Shown: positions 46,700-54,913 of the stretch, in pieces | Numbering within the stretch: position 1 is the stretch's first letter | How the letters are laid out: each line of letters opens with the position of its first letter | Assembly (NCBI RefSeq): GCF_029109325.1 | Contig: NZ_JAQKQJ010000003.1 | Location: 186,001 to 250,000 of the forward strand | Reading direction: 5' to 3' | Source of the DNA: Nodosilinea sp. PGN35 | GTDB lineage: Bacteria; Cyanobacteriota; Cyanobacteriia; Phormidesmidales; Phormidesmidaceae | DNA: 64,000 bases | Program-made: the position numbers and the translations under genes | The notes under the pieces: generated by a model | Seen by the model: only the letters and a program-made list of their open reading frames with translations | Told to the model about the DNA's origin: nothing | Databases searched by the model: none

Positions 46700-46921
46700 A
46701 TGCAGATTATTTACGACCCCGATCGCGACATCCTGCAAATTGCCTTCAACCAGCGCGAAGTCGGTGAAACCGCCCGCATTTCGCCCAACCTGATTCTCGA
46801 TTACGACGATGACGGTCTGGTCGTTGGCCTAGAGCTACGCGAGGCCTCGCGGCGGGTAGACAGTCCCCTGTCGGTCACCTTTACCGTAGGCGACGCCGAT
46901 CTTGAAAAGCCTCAACCCTGA
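46700..46921 (+). CDS. DUF2283 small protein
   Basis: 73 residues: MQIIYDPDRDILQIAFNQRE, then RISPNLILDYDDDGLVVGLE and a basic Arg-containing EASRRVDSP. This is the compact beta-rich fold of DUF2283. These small proteins are common in cyanobacteria and are sometimes paired with toxin-like DUF4258 proteins, but no such partner adjoins it. Convergent with the Hsp20 gene. Confidence 0.75.
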   Translation: MQIIYDPDRDILQIAFNQREVGETARISPNLILDYDDDGLVVGLELREASRRVDSPLSVTFTVGDADLEKPQP

Positions 46922-46974
46922 AGCAATTTTGGATTTTGGATTGGCGATTTTGGACTTAAGACTGCCATAGGGAT

Positions 46975-47002
46975 AAAAAAAGGGGAGGCATAGCCTCCCC
47001 CA
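46975..47002 (-). terminator. Hairpin terminator after the Hsp20 gene
   Basis: GGGGAGGC and GCCTCCCC form an eight-base stem with a two-base centre. On the reverse strand it is followed by seven T residues, about 60 bases beyond the Hsp20 stop. Confidence 0.75.
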
Positions 47003-47060
47003 TCATCATGACTTACTCTCAATCGTCAACCGCTAGGGCAGAGACACTGCCCGCTGTGAG

Positions 47061-47537
47061 CTAGGCTTCGCCTGCTTCAATGGCGGGGTTTTCGGTGCCG
47101 CCCAGGCTGATTTTGACTACCTTATTGCGGGCTTCGACCACCTTGGGCAGGGTCAGGGTCAGCACGCCGTGGGTAAAGTCGGCGACCACCTTGTCGTTTT
47201 GCACCGCGTCGGGCAGGTTGACCAGACGCTGGAAGCTGCCGTAGCGGGTGTCGTCGTAGAGCACCTGGGTGCCTTCTGCGGCGGGGGCTTCGGGAGCCCT
47301 GCGAATACCGGCAACAGATACGCTGTCGGCGGTTACCTGCACGTCGAGATCGGCGGCGGTGACGCCCACCAGATGAGCGGTCAGCACAAACTCATTGCCG
47401 TGGTCAACCAGGCGAATGGCGGGAGCCCAGTCGCTCTTGGTCAGCGCTTCGCTGGTGAGGTCGCCAAAGACATCGTTGATCTGACGGCGAATGGCGTTGA
47501 TTTCAGAAATGGGGTCGAGGTAGCGACGAATAATCAT
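47061..47537 (-). CDS. Hsp20/alpha-crystallin small heat-shock protein
   Basis: 158 residues. A short N-terminal arm (MIIRRYLDPISEINAIRRQI) precedes the alpha-crystallin beta-sandwich, with FVLTAHLVGV, VTADSVSVAG, GSFQRLVNLPDAV and DFTHGVLTLTLPK (the GxLxxxxPK-like closure). The tail has a weak IXI-like NPAIEAGEA. It holds unfolding proteins and in cyanobacteria associates with membranes under stress. AGGAGG at 47548-47553 gives a strong start. No CIRCE element was seen upstream. Confidence 0.9.
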   Translation of the reverse strand: MIIRRYLDPISEINAIRRQINDVFGDLTSEALTKSDWAPAIRLVDHGNEFVLTAHLVGVTAADLDVQVTADSVSVAGIRRAPEAPAAEGTQVLYDDTRYGSFQRLVNLPDAVQNDKVVADFTHGVLTLTLPKVVEARNKVVKISLGGTENPAIEAGEA

Positions 47538-47768
47538 GGATAGTTAGCCTCCTGGTACTTGCCTTTTCAAACTGCTAAAGTCAATCGGGTCAAGCGTTTG
47601 AGCTTTCGCTCTCTACAGTTACTATGGTGCGCCAGAGTCGCGTCTACCTAAAGTGGTAGGAACCCTACTGCGGTGGCGAACTTCCCCACCGAACCGGCTG
47701 GGGTGGCTAACCGTAACCCGGCGGAGGCGGCAGGCGATCGCCCCTAGCAGACCGACAGCTCGAACCCA

Positions 47769-47809
47769 TTGACAATATTCCTGGGAATGTTATTGTATTC
47801 CTAGGAATA
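47769..47809 (+). promoter_or_regulatory. Promoter with two palindromic operators ahead of the nitroreductase/MarR pair
   Basis: TTGACA at 47769-47774 is followed 17 bases on by an ATTGTA/TATTGT -10 region. ATTCC-TG-GGAAT (47777-47788) lies in the spacer and the perfect 14-mer TATTCCTAGGAATA (47796-47809) overlaps or follows the -10. Their centres are 20 bp apart, two helical turns. GGAGG at 47815-47819 precedes the start codon. Confidence 0.7.
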
Positions 47810-47823
47810 TTTATGGAGGCTCT

Positions 47824-48975
47824 ATGGCTCTCTCCCGCCGCAACTTTATCTCGATAGCTGGTTCGACCGCCGTTGTGGTCGCCGCTGGTCATCACCTGGT
47901 TCGTCGCGATGCCATGCCTGCGGTGGCGATCGCCCCCTGGTCTGGCCCCGGCCCCGCAGAGCCCGATCGCCGTAAGCGGGTGCTGGCCTACGCGATTCTG
48001 GCCCCCAACCCCCACAACATGCAGCCCTGGATTGTAGACCTGCGCCAGGGCGATCGCATCGATCTGTACTGCGATCGCGATCGCCTGCTGCCCCACACCG
48101 ACCCGTTCTCCCGCCAGATTTTGATCGGCCACGGGGCGTTCTTAGAGCTGCTCGACTTAGCCGCCAGCGCTGAGGGCTACCGGGCCGAGATCACCTACTT
48201 TCCGGCGGGGGAGTTTGGCGATCGCATTGACGAGCGCCCCGTGGCCACCGTGCGCCTGGTGGCCGACCCCAGCCGCACTCCCGACTCGCTGTTTGCGCAG
48301 ATTTTGCAGCGCCGCAGCGCCAAGGTGCCCTTTGCCGCCCAGCCCCTGACCGCCGAGCACCGCCAGGCCCTAGCTGCCGCCTACCGGGACCCGCTCTGTC
48401 CCCTCACCGTCGCCACCGACCCTGCCCAGGTGCTGGCCCTCCAGGGCGTGGTGCAGTCGGGCATCGAAATTGAGCTGCGCACGCCCCGCACCTATCGGGA
48501 AAGCGTCGATGTGATGCGAATTGGCGCTCGCGAGGTGGCCGAGCACCGCAACGGCATCGACCTGACGGGCGCACCCATTGGCATTGGACGCCTGCTGGGG
48601 CTGGTCAGCCGCGAAAAACTGGCCGACCCCACCACCCAGGCGTTTAAATCGGGGGTGACAATGTACCGCCAGATGGCCGTCGCCACGCCCGCCTTCGCCT
48701 GGATGACCACCGCCGACAACCGCCGCACCACCCAGCTCAAGGTCGGTCGCGCCTACGCTCGGCTCAACCTCCAGGCCACCGCCCTGGGGGTGGCCATGCA
48801 CCCCATGAGCCAGGTGCTGCAAGAGTACGACGAGATGCAGGCGCTCCAGCGCGGCTTTTTGTCGCTGCTCAACGTGGCCGAGGGCGACACGGTGCAAATG
48901 CTGGTGCGGCTGGGCTACGCGGCCCCCCAACCCCCCGCCCCCCGGCGAGATCTGCAAGACTTGCTGCTAACCTGA
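47824..48975 (+). CDS. Tat-exported nitroreductase-like flavoprotein (Acg family)
   Basis: 383 residues. LSRRNFISIAG at residues 3-13 with the hydrophobic run that follows is a twin-arginine signal. Nitroreductase-like features are LAPNPHNMQPWIVD near residue 60 (FMN contact, SPSxxNxQPW-like), FSRQILIGHGAFLELL and the C-terminal LQATALGVAMHPMSQVLQE and VQMLVRLGYA. The paired-domain layout fits the Acg type of FMN oxidoreductase. The substrate is unknown, perhaps a redox-active compound. It is six bases from the MarR gene, and both share the palindromic promoter. Confidence 0.8.
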   Translation: MALSRRNFISIAGSTAVVVAAGHHLVRRDAMPAVAIAPWSGPGPAEPDRRKRVLAYAILAPNPHNMQPWIVDLRQGDRIDLYCDRDRLLPHTDPFSRQILIGHGAFLELLDLAASAEGYRAEITYFPAGEFGDRIDERPVATVRLVADPSRTPDSLFAQILQRRSAKVPFAAQPLTAEHRQALAAAYRDPLCPLTVATDPAQVLALQGVVQSGIEIELRTPRTYRESVDVMRIGAREVAEHRNGIDLTGAPIGIGRLLGLVSREKLADPTTQAFKSGVTMYRQMAVATPAFAWMTTADNRRTTQLKVGRAYARLNLQATALGVAMHPMSQVLQEYDEMQALQRGFLSLLNVAEGDTVQMLVRLGYAAPQPPAPRRDLQDLLLT

Positions 48976-48981
48976 AAAGCT

Positions 48982-49488
48982 ATGAGCCACCATGAGCCCG
49001 AAAAACTAACCCAAATTTTGGTCTGGATTGGGGTCGCCAACCAGCTGATGACGACCCGCTTTAACCAGTACATGGCCGACTACGACCTGCCCCTGCCGCA
49101 GTTCTCGATGCTGAACCACTTCAGCCGCCAGCCCCAGGCGGGGCACACCATCACTCAGCTGACGGCGGCGTTTCAGGCCAACCAGCCCGCCATTACCAAA
49201 ACCGTGCAGCACCTGCTCAAGAAGGGCTATCTGGAGGTGCAGGTGAGCGAGAGCGATCGCCGGGTGAAGTATCACTACATCACTGAGGCGGGGTTGCAGG
49301 CGCACAGAGAGGCGATCGCCCGTATTTTGCCCGACGCCCAGCTAATCTTTTCTGACTGGAGCCCCGATGCGATCGATACCCTGCACCAGTCGCTGTTTAA
49401 CCTCAAAAACTGGCTTGACGACCACCGCGACACCGTGGCCCAGGCCGCCCAGGCCGAGCCGCCCCAGGGAGATAAGCCGCTATTGTAG
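48982..49488 (+). CDS. MarR-family transcription regulator
   Basis: 168 residues. The winged-helix DNA-binding part runs FQANQPAITKTVQHLLKKGY, with SDRRVKYHYITEAG as the wing and NQYMADYDLPLPQFSMLNHF in the dimer/ligand region. MarR proteins bind as dimers to short palindromes and let go on ligand binding. The two operators upstream of the shared promoter suggest it represses itself and the nitroreductase in response to the flavoprotein's substrate or a redox signal. Tail is Gln/Ala-rich. Confidence 0.85.
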   Translation: MSHHEPEKLTQILVWIGVANQLMTTRFNQYMADYDLPLPQFSMLNHFSRQPQAGHTITQLTAAFQANQPAITKTVQHLLKKGYLEVQVSESDRRVKYHYITEAGLQAHREAIARILPDAQLIFSDWSPDAIDTLHQSLFNLKNWLDDHRDTVAQAAQAEPPQGDKPLL

Positions 49489-49503
49489 CCCGCTGATTTG
49501 GCC

Positions 49504-49968
49504 CTAGCGATCGCTCTTAAGCCCCGCCTGCACCGGGTCAAACCCAGCCGGGAAGTGGGTATCGTGCGGATCGTAGTCGGCGGCGACCAGCACGGCCCCC
49601 GTCAGAGTGGCGGTCTGCAAATCGGTGCCAATTAGCATCGCCCCACGCAGGTCTGCCCCAGACAGGTCGGCCTCGGCCAGGTTGGCATAGCTCAGGTCGG
49701 CCCCGCGCAGGTTGGCCCCAGTCAGGTCGCTGCCGCTAAGGTCGGCGTAGCTCAGGTCGGCCCCCTTGAGGTCTACCCCGGCCAGGTCTACGGCGGAGAG
49801 CACCAGGTTGGCGAAGTCGCGCCGCCCGGCGGCGTAGGTTTGCAGCAGCGCAACGGCGGTGGTGATGTCGGCGACGGGCTGAGTCATGGCGAGCACTGAA
49901 CGAATCCCCTCCAGCTTAGGGGCTGCCGCCGGAGATGCTTCCTGGTTGTAATCATCCTTTAACGGCAC
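49504..49968 (-). CDS. Pentapeptide repeat protein
   Basis: 154 residues from a GTG at 49968; an internal ATG (MTQPVADITTAVALLQTYAA) could also serve. LVLSAVDLAGVDLKGADLSY begins a run of A(D/N)LxG pentapeptides through about residue 125, forming a right-handed quadrilateral beta-helix. The short tail (DPHDTHFPAGFDPVQAGL) is common in cyanobacterial members. Roles in the family include DNA mimicry, but the function here is unknown. Convergent with the MarR gene. Confidence 0.8.
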   Translation of the reverse strand: MPLKDDYNQEASPAAAPKLEGIRSVLAMTQPVADITTAVALLQTYAAGRRDFANLVLSAVDLAGVDLKGADLSYADLSGSDLTGANLRGADLSYANLAEADLSGADLRGAMLIGTDLQTATLTGAVLVAADYDPHDTHFPAGFDPVQAGLKSDR

Positions 49969-50146
49969 GGGCGCAGATGAACGATCGCCCTGGTCACGGC
50001 TGCGATTTTGAGAGCGGCGATCGCGATCGCGGCTTCAGGATTTGCCATTGCCGCCTGGTGACATGCGATCGCAGCAAAATCTAACGCCCAAAATTCTCTG
50101 GGAGTACAATAGCGGTAAGGATATCTCCCTTAGCCCTGCCCCCTGT

Positions 50147-52648
50147 ATGGATCGCGCGCAGCTTTTCGATGCCCTCAGCAATCTGTCGCCTCAAGACTTT
50201 GAGCGGCTGTTGGTCGGCATCAATATGCCCCGTATGCACCGGGCTGAGGCATCAGCCAAAATAGGCGAACAGGTCAGCGCTCTGCTGGAATGGGCCGATA
50301 GCTCGATTGGGCCAGGGGTGGAGGCGATCGCCTGCCAATTGGCCGACCTCAATCGCTTTGAGTTTGATGTGTACCTGCGATCGCTCGTCGCCACCTACGA
50401 GAAATGGTGGGAGCACTACACGCTGACGGATGCGATCGGCAAAGTTGAGCAAGTACAGACAGAGCAACCCTCAATTTTTGACTTTGGCCTCATGGTGCAA
50501 ACCGTCACCAAAGACCGAGAGCCAACTGACCCGGAGAGTACTTCGCTTCAGAAAGACAAAGAAAAAACCGAATGTCTGCCCGTGCTAGAGGGCATTCGCA
50601 AGTATGCCGACAACCATGTGCTGCTGGTGGGCCGCCCCGGCTCTGGCAAGTCCACGGCATTGATACGACTGCTGCTGGAAGAGGCGACCCTCTCCTCCAG
50701 CCCTTCTGTCCTAATTGAGAGAAAGGAGCCAGCACGGATTCCTGTTTTGGTGGAATTGCGCTATTGGCAGACTTCAATTTTGGAGCGCATTCGAGCGTTT
50801 CTCTGCCAGCACGACCCCCAGCTAAATTTGGATGATGCCGCTTTAAACTCCCTGCTGCACCAGAGACGTTTTTTGCTGCTGATCGACGGCCTCAACGAGC
50901 TGCCCTCCGACGAGGCCCGCACCCAGCTAACCACCTTTCGGCGCGACTACCCCCAGGTGCCGATGATCTTCACCACGCGAGATCTGGGCCTGGGGGGCGA
51001 CCTGGGCATTGAGAAAAAGCTGGAGATGCAGCCGCTGACCGAAGCGCAAATGAAAGCGTTCGTTCGTGCCTATGTGCCCGACCAGGCGGAGGCGATGCTG
51101 CGGCGATTGAGCGATCGCCTGCGAGAATTTGGCCAAACTCCGTTGCTGCTGTGGATGCTGTGCGAGGTGTTTCAGCAGTCGCCCAATCGGCAAATGCCCA
51201 CCAACCTGGCAGAGGTGTTTCGGGCGTTTACGACTATGTATGAAGACAGCAGCGTGCGCAAGCATGAGGTGGCACTGCTGAAGGGGGATGTGCGGCCCTT
51301 GAGCGATCGCCGCCTGTGGAAAGACGCTCTCAAAGCCCTAGCGGCCCTGATAATGCAGGGCGAAACCCCGGTGGATTTTCGCGTGGCAATTCACCGCACC
51401 GAAGCCGAACGCGAACTCGGCAAACTCTTTGCCAGCGAGAAATTCCCCGTCCGCGACATTTTAGACGACCTGCTCAAATACCACCTGCTGCAAAACCGCA
51501 CCACCGACCAACTCGAATTTCGCCACCAGCTCATTCAGGAATACTACGCCGCAGAACATTTGCTGCAACTGCTGCCAGAGCTAAGCGATGAGCAACTCAA
51601 GCGCGACTACCTGAACCTTTTGAAGTGGACAGAACCTGTTGCCCTAATGCTCGCGCTGGTAGATGAGGAAGACATGGCGCTGCGGGTGGTGAAGTTGGCA
51701 ATGGACGACGTGGATTTGATGCTAGGGGCCAGACTTGCCGGGGAGGTGAAGATGTCCCTGCAAGCTAAAACTATTGGCTGGATCAATGACCAGAAAATTC
51801 CAACAGGCTTGAAAGTTAACTGTTTGGCCACTAGCCACAGTGAGGCGGCGATACCGGGCTTGCTCCAGGCCATTAAAGACCAGGACTCGGATATTCGTGG
51901 GCTTGCGGCAGAGGCATTAGGGCAATTGGGGAGTGATGCGGTGATTCCAGCCTTGTGCCAGGCCCTTGAAGACCAAGACTTCGGAGTTCGTTGGAGCGCA
52001 GCAGCAGCGTTAGGGCAGTTGGGGAGTGATGCGGCGATTCTAGTCTTGCGCCAGGCCCTCGAAGACCAAGACTCCAGGGTTCGTTGGAGCGCAGCAGCAG
52101 CGTTAGGGCAATTGGAGAGTGATAGGGTGATTCCAGCCTTGCTCCAGGCCCTCGAAGACCAAGACTCCGGGGTTCGTAGGAGGGCAGTAGCAGCATTAGG
52201 GCAACTGGGGAGTGATAGGGTGATTCCAGCCTTGCTCCAGGCCCTCGAAGACCAAGACTCCGGGGTTCGTAAGAGCGCAGCAGCAGCATTAGGGCAATTG
52301 GGGAGTGATACGGTGATTCCCAATTTATTCCGTGCTCTTAAAGATGCAGATTCTGATGTTCGAATTAGAGTTACTGCTGCTTTAGAACAATTAGGCGAAG
52401 AATTAGAGACGATGAAGTCAATAGAAAACCTTTACAGACTCCTAGCAAGGACATCAGACCTATCTATACTAAAAGATATAGAAAATATTCAAAATCGCTC
52501 TGGCCTATACAAGCTTCCGCTAAATCTTAGTACTTCGCATGACTTAGAGGGAGATTTCAGTGATTCGAGCTTGTCTTTTCTTGGTGCCGAGTTAATGCAA
52601 AATGCAGCAGCAGCAGTTCTGTTTGGCATGACCAAAGGAATTAAATAG
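50147..52648 (+). CDS. Adaptor-NACHT-HEAT STAND ATPase
   Basis: 833 residues from the ATG at 50147 (MDRAQLFDALSNLSPQDFER). A TTG at 50042 is less likely. Residues 1-95 form a small all-helical domain resembling the effector-associated (death-like) adaptors found on NACHT genes. Walker A is LVGRPGSGKST near 160-168 and Walker B FLLLIDGLNELP near 243-251, followed by NACHT helices. Residues about 564-745 are HEAT/PBS-lyase-type repeats (VIPALLQALEDQDSGVR). The last 90 residues are polar and encoded by AT-rich DNA. The stop overlaps the next start by one base. Such proteins sense a trigger and recruit an effector; defence is likely but inferred. Confidence 0.85.
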   Translation: MDRAQLFDALSNLSPQDFERLLVGINMPRMHRAEASAKIGEQVSALLEWADSSIGPGVEAIACQLADLNRFEFDVYLRSLVATYEKWWEHYTLTDAIGKVEQVQTEQPSIFDFGLMVQTVTKDREPTDPESTSLQKDKEKTECLPVLEGIRKYADNHVLLVGRPGSGKSTALIRLLLEEATLSSSPSVLIERKEPARIPVLVELRYWQTSILERIRAFLCQHDPQLNLDDAALNSLLHQRRFLLLIDGLNELPSDEARTQLTTFRRDYPQVPMIFTTRDLGLGGDLGIEKKLEMQPLTEAQMKAFVRAYVPDQAEAMLRRLSDRLREFGQTPLLLWMLCEVFQQSPNRQMPTNLAEVFRAFTTMYEDSSVRKHEVALLKGDVRPLSDRRLWKDALKALAALIMQGETPVDFRVAIHRTEAERELGKLFASEKFPVRDILDDLLKYHLLQNRTTDQLEFRHQLIQEYYAAEHLLQLLPELSDEQLKRDYLNLLKWTEPVALMLALVDEEDMALRVVKLAMDDVDLMLGARLAGEVKMSLQAKTIGWINDQKIPTGLKVNCLATSHSEAAIPGLLQAIKDQDSDIRGLAAEALGQLGSDAVIPALCQALEDQDFGVRWSAAAALGQLGSDAAILVLRQALEDQDSRVRWSAAAALGQLESDRVIPALLQALEDQDSGVRRRAVAALGQLGSDRVIPALLQALEDQDSGVRKSAAAALGQLGSDTVIPNLFRALKDADSDVRIRVTAALEQLGEELETMKSIENLYRLLARTSDLSILKDIENIQNRSGLYKLPLNLSTSHDLEGDFSDSSLSFLGAELMQNAAAAVLFGMTKGIK
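51860..52390 (+). repeat. 93-bp tandem DNA repeats inside the HEAT region
   Basis: The word GTGAT(A/G)(C/G)GG marks repeat starts at 51933, 52026, 52119, 52212 and 52305, exactly 93 bp apart. Units differ at only a few bases in the middle of the array, while flanking units are more diverged. Each encodes one 31-residue HEAT unit. The array can grow or shrink by slippage without breaking the frame. Confidence 0.9.
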
Positions 52649-53076
52649 TGGAATTTCAAGAAAATCAAGAGCACAAGAGCAAAAACACTTCCCCAGAGAA
52701 AGATGTAGGCGGACTCGAATTTTCCGAGGAAATATCTTATGAAGCTAGGCTTAGTTTATTGTCTCAAAGGGGCATGGCAGAACTCATCAACACATCTCCA
52801 CAAGAGATGGCTCAATTGGCAAGAGAATACTATAAAGGCGACTATGCCTTAAAGCGCCAGAAACAAGAAAATGAACAGAAAATAAAAGAGGCTAAGATAC
52901 AAACCGTCAGGTTCGGATTAATTGTGTTTGCAGGTATTTTTGCAAGTGTGCTGCTGTATTCTGCTTTCACAAACAACAAAGACTTTCCCGATCGATTTAT
53001 AACATTGACTATTGGCGCTCTAGCTGGAGGTGCAGGCGTTAAAATTTTCCAAGAGAAATCATTGGATGGCAAGTAG
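52648..53076 (+). CDS. Two-TM small protein, likely effector partner of the NACHT-HEAT protein
   Basis: 142 residues starting with GTG at 52648, which shares its G with the TAG stop of the NACHT-HEAT gene. That overlap implies translational coupling. The first 85 residues are charged and helical (MAELINTSPQEMAQLAREYY, then KRQKQENEQKIKEAKIQ). Two hydrophobic helices follow (FGLIVFAGIFASVLLYSAF and ITLTIGALAGGAGVKIF), so the N-terminus should be cytosolic. The DNA is distinctly AT-rich relative to the region. No family recognised. A pore-forming or membrane-targeting role is inferred from the coupling and topology. Confidence 0.65.
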   Translation: MEFQENQEHKSKNTSPEKDVGGLEFSEEISYEARLSLLSQRGMAELINTSPQEMAQLAREYYKGDYALKRQKQENEQKIKEAKIQTVRFGLIVFAGIFASVLLYSAFTNNKDFPDRFITLTIGALAGGAGVKIFQEKSLDGK

Positions 53077-53458
53077 ATTGTAGTAAATAGTTTGAATTCA
53101 GCTTAATTTATCAGTATTAGTTCACGTAGTAAGAAAGCCTACTGTAACATCAAGATTTATAATTTAATTGAGCGCCCCCATGCAGGCAAGGCCCGCATCA
53201 CTCTCATCTTATTGCGCTCTGTAAACTTCAGCAAACTCCCTGTCTTGCCCAAAAACAGCCTGTCACCACCTGGCCAAACCCAGACCAAGCCTTTCGCGAA
53301 ATCGGTGAAGGCATTCGACAAGTGGCAATGGAGTTGAGAAGAGAGAAAGACAACTCCAGCAAAATGGATGCACTCTAGGGCAAAGGCGCGATCGCATTTC
53401 TTGAAGGCGTCAGCGAAGATATGAAGTAACCATCATCAAACTAAATGAAATTAAAACC
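53077..53458. other. Intergenic region with possible gene remnants
   Basis: AT-rich at first, then GC-richer. Short open stretches such as PDQAFREIGEGIRQVAMELR (about 53270-53340) and GAIAFLEGVSEDMK (to about 53430) are broken by stop codons. They look like the decayed end of one protein gene, family not identified. No intact gene. Confidence 0.4.
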
Positions 53459-53710
53459 ATGCAAATCACCCTTAACTTACCTGACAGCCTCAGCCAAACC
53501 GAAACCTTTAGCCAAAGCGATTGGTTTCGAGAGATTGCCGTAGCCCTTTTTCAGCAAGAGCGCATTTCTCTCAGCCGCGCTAGCAAAATTGCAGGTATGG
53601 AGCTAATCGACTTTCAAAAACTTCTAGCTGATCGCAATATCTGCGTCCACTACGATATCGAAGACTTTGAGCAAGACGTTCAGCACCTACGCGATCGGGG
53701 CTGGCTATGA
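53459..53710 (+). CDS. UPF0175 family protein, antitoxin-like
   Basis: 83 residues: MQITLNLPDSLSQTETFSQS, then REIAVALFQQERISLSRASK and IAGMELIDFQKLLADRNI, the helix-turn-helix core of UPF0175. It ends VQHLRDRGWL. Its TGA overlaps the ATG of the next frame (ATGA at 53707-53710), as in UPF0175/DUF3368 toxin-antitoxin operons. The partner gene is truncated, so this may be an orphan antitoxin. Confidence 0.8.
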   Translation: MQITLNLPDSLSQTETFSQSDWFREIAVALFQQERISLSRASKIAGMELIDFQKLLADRNICVHYDIEDFEQDVQHLRDRGWL

Positions 53711-53814
53711 TTGTCGTTAGCGACACCTCTGCTCTTTCTAACCTGGCCATTATTGATCATCTCTGGCTGCTAAAAGCCATTTATCAAACCGTTATTATTC
53801 CTAAAACCCACTGA
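53707..53814 (+). pseudogene. Truncated DUF3368/PIN-like toxin gene
   Basis: 35 codons then TGA: MIVVSDTSALSNLAIIDHLW through YQTVIIPKTH. This is the N-terminal strand and first acidic residue (SDTS) of DUF3368 PIN-like toxins, which normally have about 150-170 residues. Translation stops right after VIIP, where full proteins continue with a (V/T)xxE segment. The region past 53814 soon meets the opposite DUF1517 gene, so most of the toxin is gone. Confidence 0.75.
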
Positions 53815-53833
53815 GCAACCTTTCAAAGCCTTC

Positions 53834-54913
53834 CTACAGCATCACCAGGTCGGGGTAGTTGGCGATTAGCTCATCGGCGCTGAGGCTGTCGCTGGTGTCT
53901 TGAGGCGTCCACAGCAGTTCATACACCAGCAGGTAGGCGGGCGAAATCGAGCCGAGGCGTTGCAGTACCGCTCTAAGATCGGCCACGGAGTTGACAGAGT
54001 TAAACAGGGGGCGATCGTCCGCCGTGCCCAGCAGCAGGGTCACCACAATGTGCGAGGCCACCTCATCGCTGGGGCCAGTGGGCATCGCCCGCCGCTGCAC
54101 CTCGCCGCCCACATTAATCAGCGTCTCAACCGCAAACTTGCTGCGCTCTTGAATCGAGAGGCGCTCAAACAGTTCCGAGGCTTTCTCTCGCCCGGCTACG
54201 GTTTGCGACTCGGCCCGCACGTGGGTCCAGTAGTCGGGATGGCGCAGCAGGGCCAGCACGGTGGCGCGCAGCTGGGCGGCCAGCCCCGCCGAGGTGGTGA
54301 GGTCGGCCTCTAGGGCAATGCGATCGAGCTGGCGCTGGAGGTCACGCGCCCCGGCCAGCAGCACCACCTGGAGGCGCGACACGGTGACGATATCGTTGAG
54401 CAACTCGCTCTGGCTGCCGGTCGCTGCTGGGTAGTCCCCTCGGCGGCTGCTCTGGATGTAGCTAAACACGAGGGGCAGCAGAATAAACCCCAGCACCACA
54501 ATGATGAAGAACAGTTCGCCACCGCCATCATCGCCAGAGTCGACATAAACGGGAGCCGGAGTATAGGTGGGGTAGGGCACAATCACCGGGCCTGGGGCCG
54601 AGCGGTAGCCATAGCCGCCGCCATAGCCACCGCCGTAGCCACCGCCGCTGGGAGGCAGACTGCGCGGAGCCGATGGCGCTGGCGCTGGCCGACTAAACGA
54701 GCCGCCTCGACTCATGCCGCCACTGACCGCTTGTTCTGCGATCGCGCCCTGGGGCAGCAGCCCATCCCTCAGCCAGTGTGATTCCACGGTTTGCAAGAAA
54801 ACTGGCTGGCCCTTCACCGCTGGCACCACGCCCAGATAAACCACCAGGGCAATCAGCACAGTGGCCGCAGAAATCATTGACCACAACCGCTTCAGGCCAG
54901 GGTTTATCTGCAT
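53834..54913 (-). CDS. DUF1517 domain membrane protein
   Basis: 359 residues from the ATG at 54913 (MQINPGLKRLWSMISAATVL). GGAG about eight bases ahead supports it; a longer frame to 55189 overlaps the divergent gene and is rejected. A first membrane segment follows the start. Then comes GGSFSRPAPAPSAPRSLPPS, a GGGYGGGYGGGYGY low-complexity stretch and a second membrane helix (LFFIIVVLGFILLPLVFSYI). The C-terminal half is the DUF1517 domain (SRLQVVLLAGARDLQRQLDR, then TVALLRHPDYWTHV-like). Family members occur in cyanobacteria and chloroplasts with no fixed role. Confidence 0.8.
   Translation of the reverse strand: MQINPGLKRLWSMISAATVLIALVVYLGVVPAVKGQPVFLQTVESHWLRDGLLPQGAIAEQAVSGGMSRGGSFSRPAPAPSAPRSLPPSGGGYGGGYGGGYGYRSAPGPVIVPYPTYTPAPVYVDSGDDGGGELFFIIVVLGFILLPLVFSYIQSSRRGDYPAATGSQSELLNDIVTVSRLQVVLLAGARDLQRQLDRIALEADLTTSAGLAAQLRATVLALLRHPDYWTHVRAESQTVAGREKASELFERLSIQERSKFAVETLINVGGEVQRRAMPTGPSDEVASHIVVTLLLGTADDRPLFNSVNSVADLRAVLQRLGSISPAYLLVYELLWTPQDTSDSLSADELIANYPDLVML

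Noticed and set aside
51860..52390. Tandem repeats considered as a CRISPR array
   Set aside because: The 93-bp units are contiguous, have no unique spacers and encode HEAT repeats in frame.
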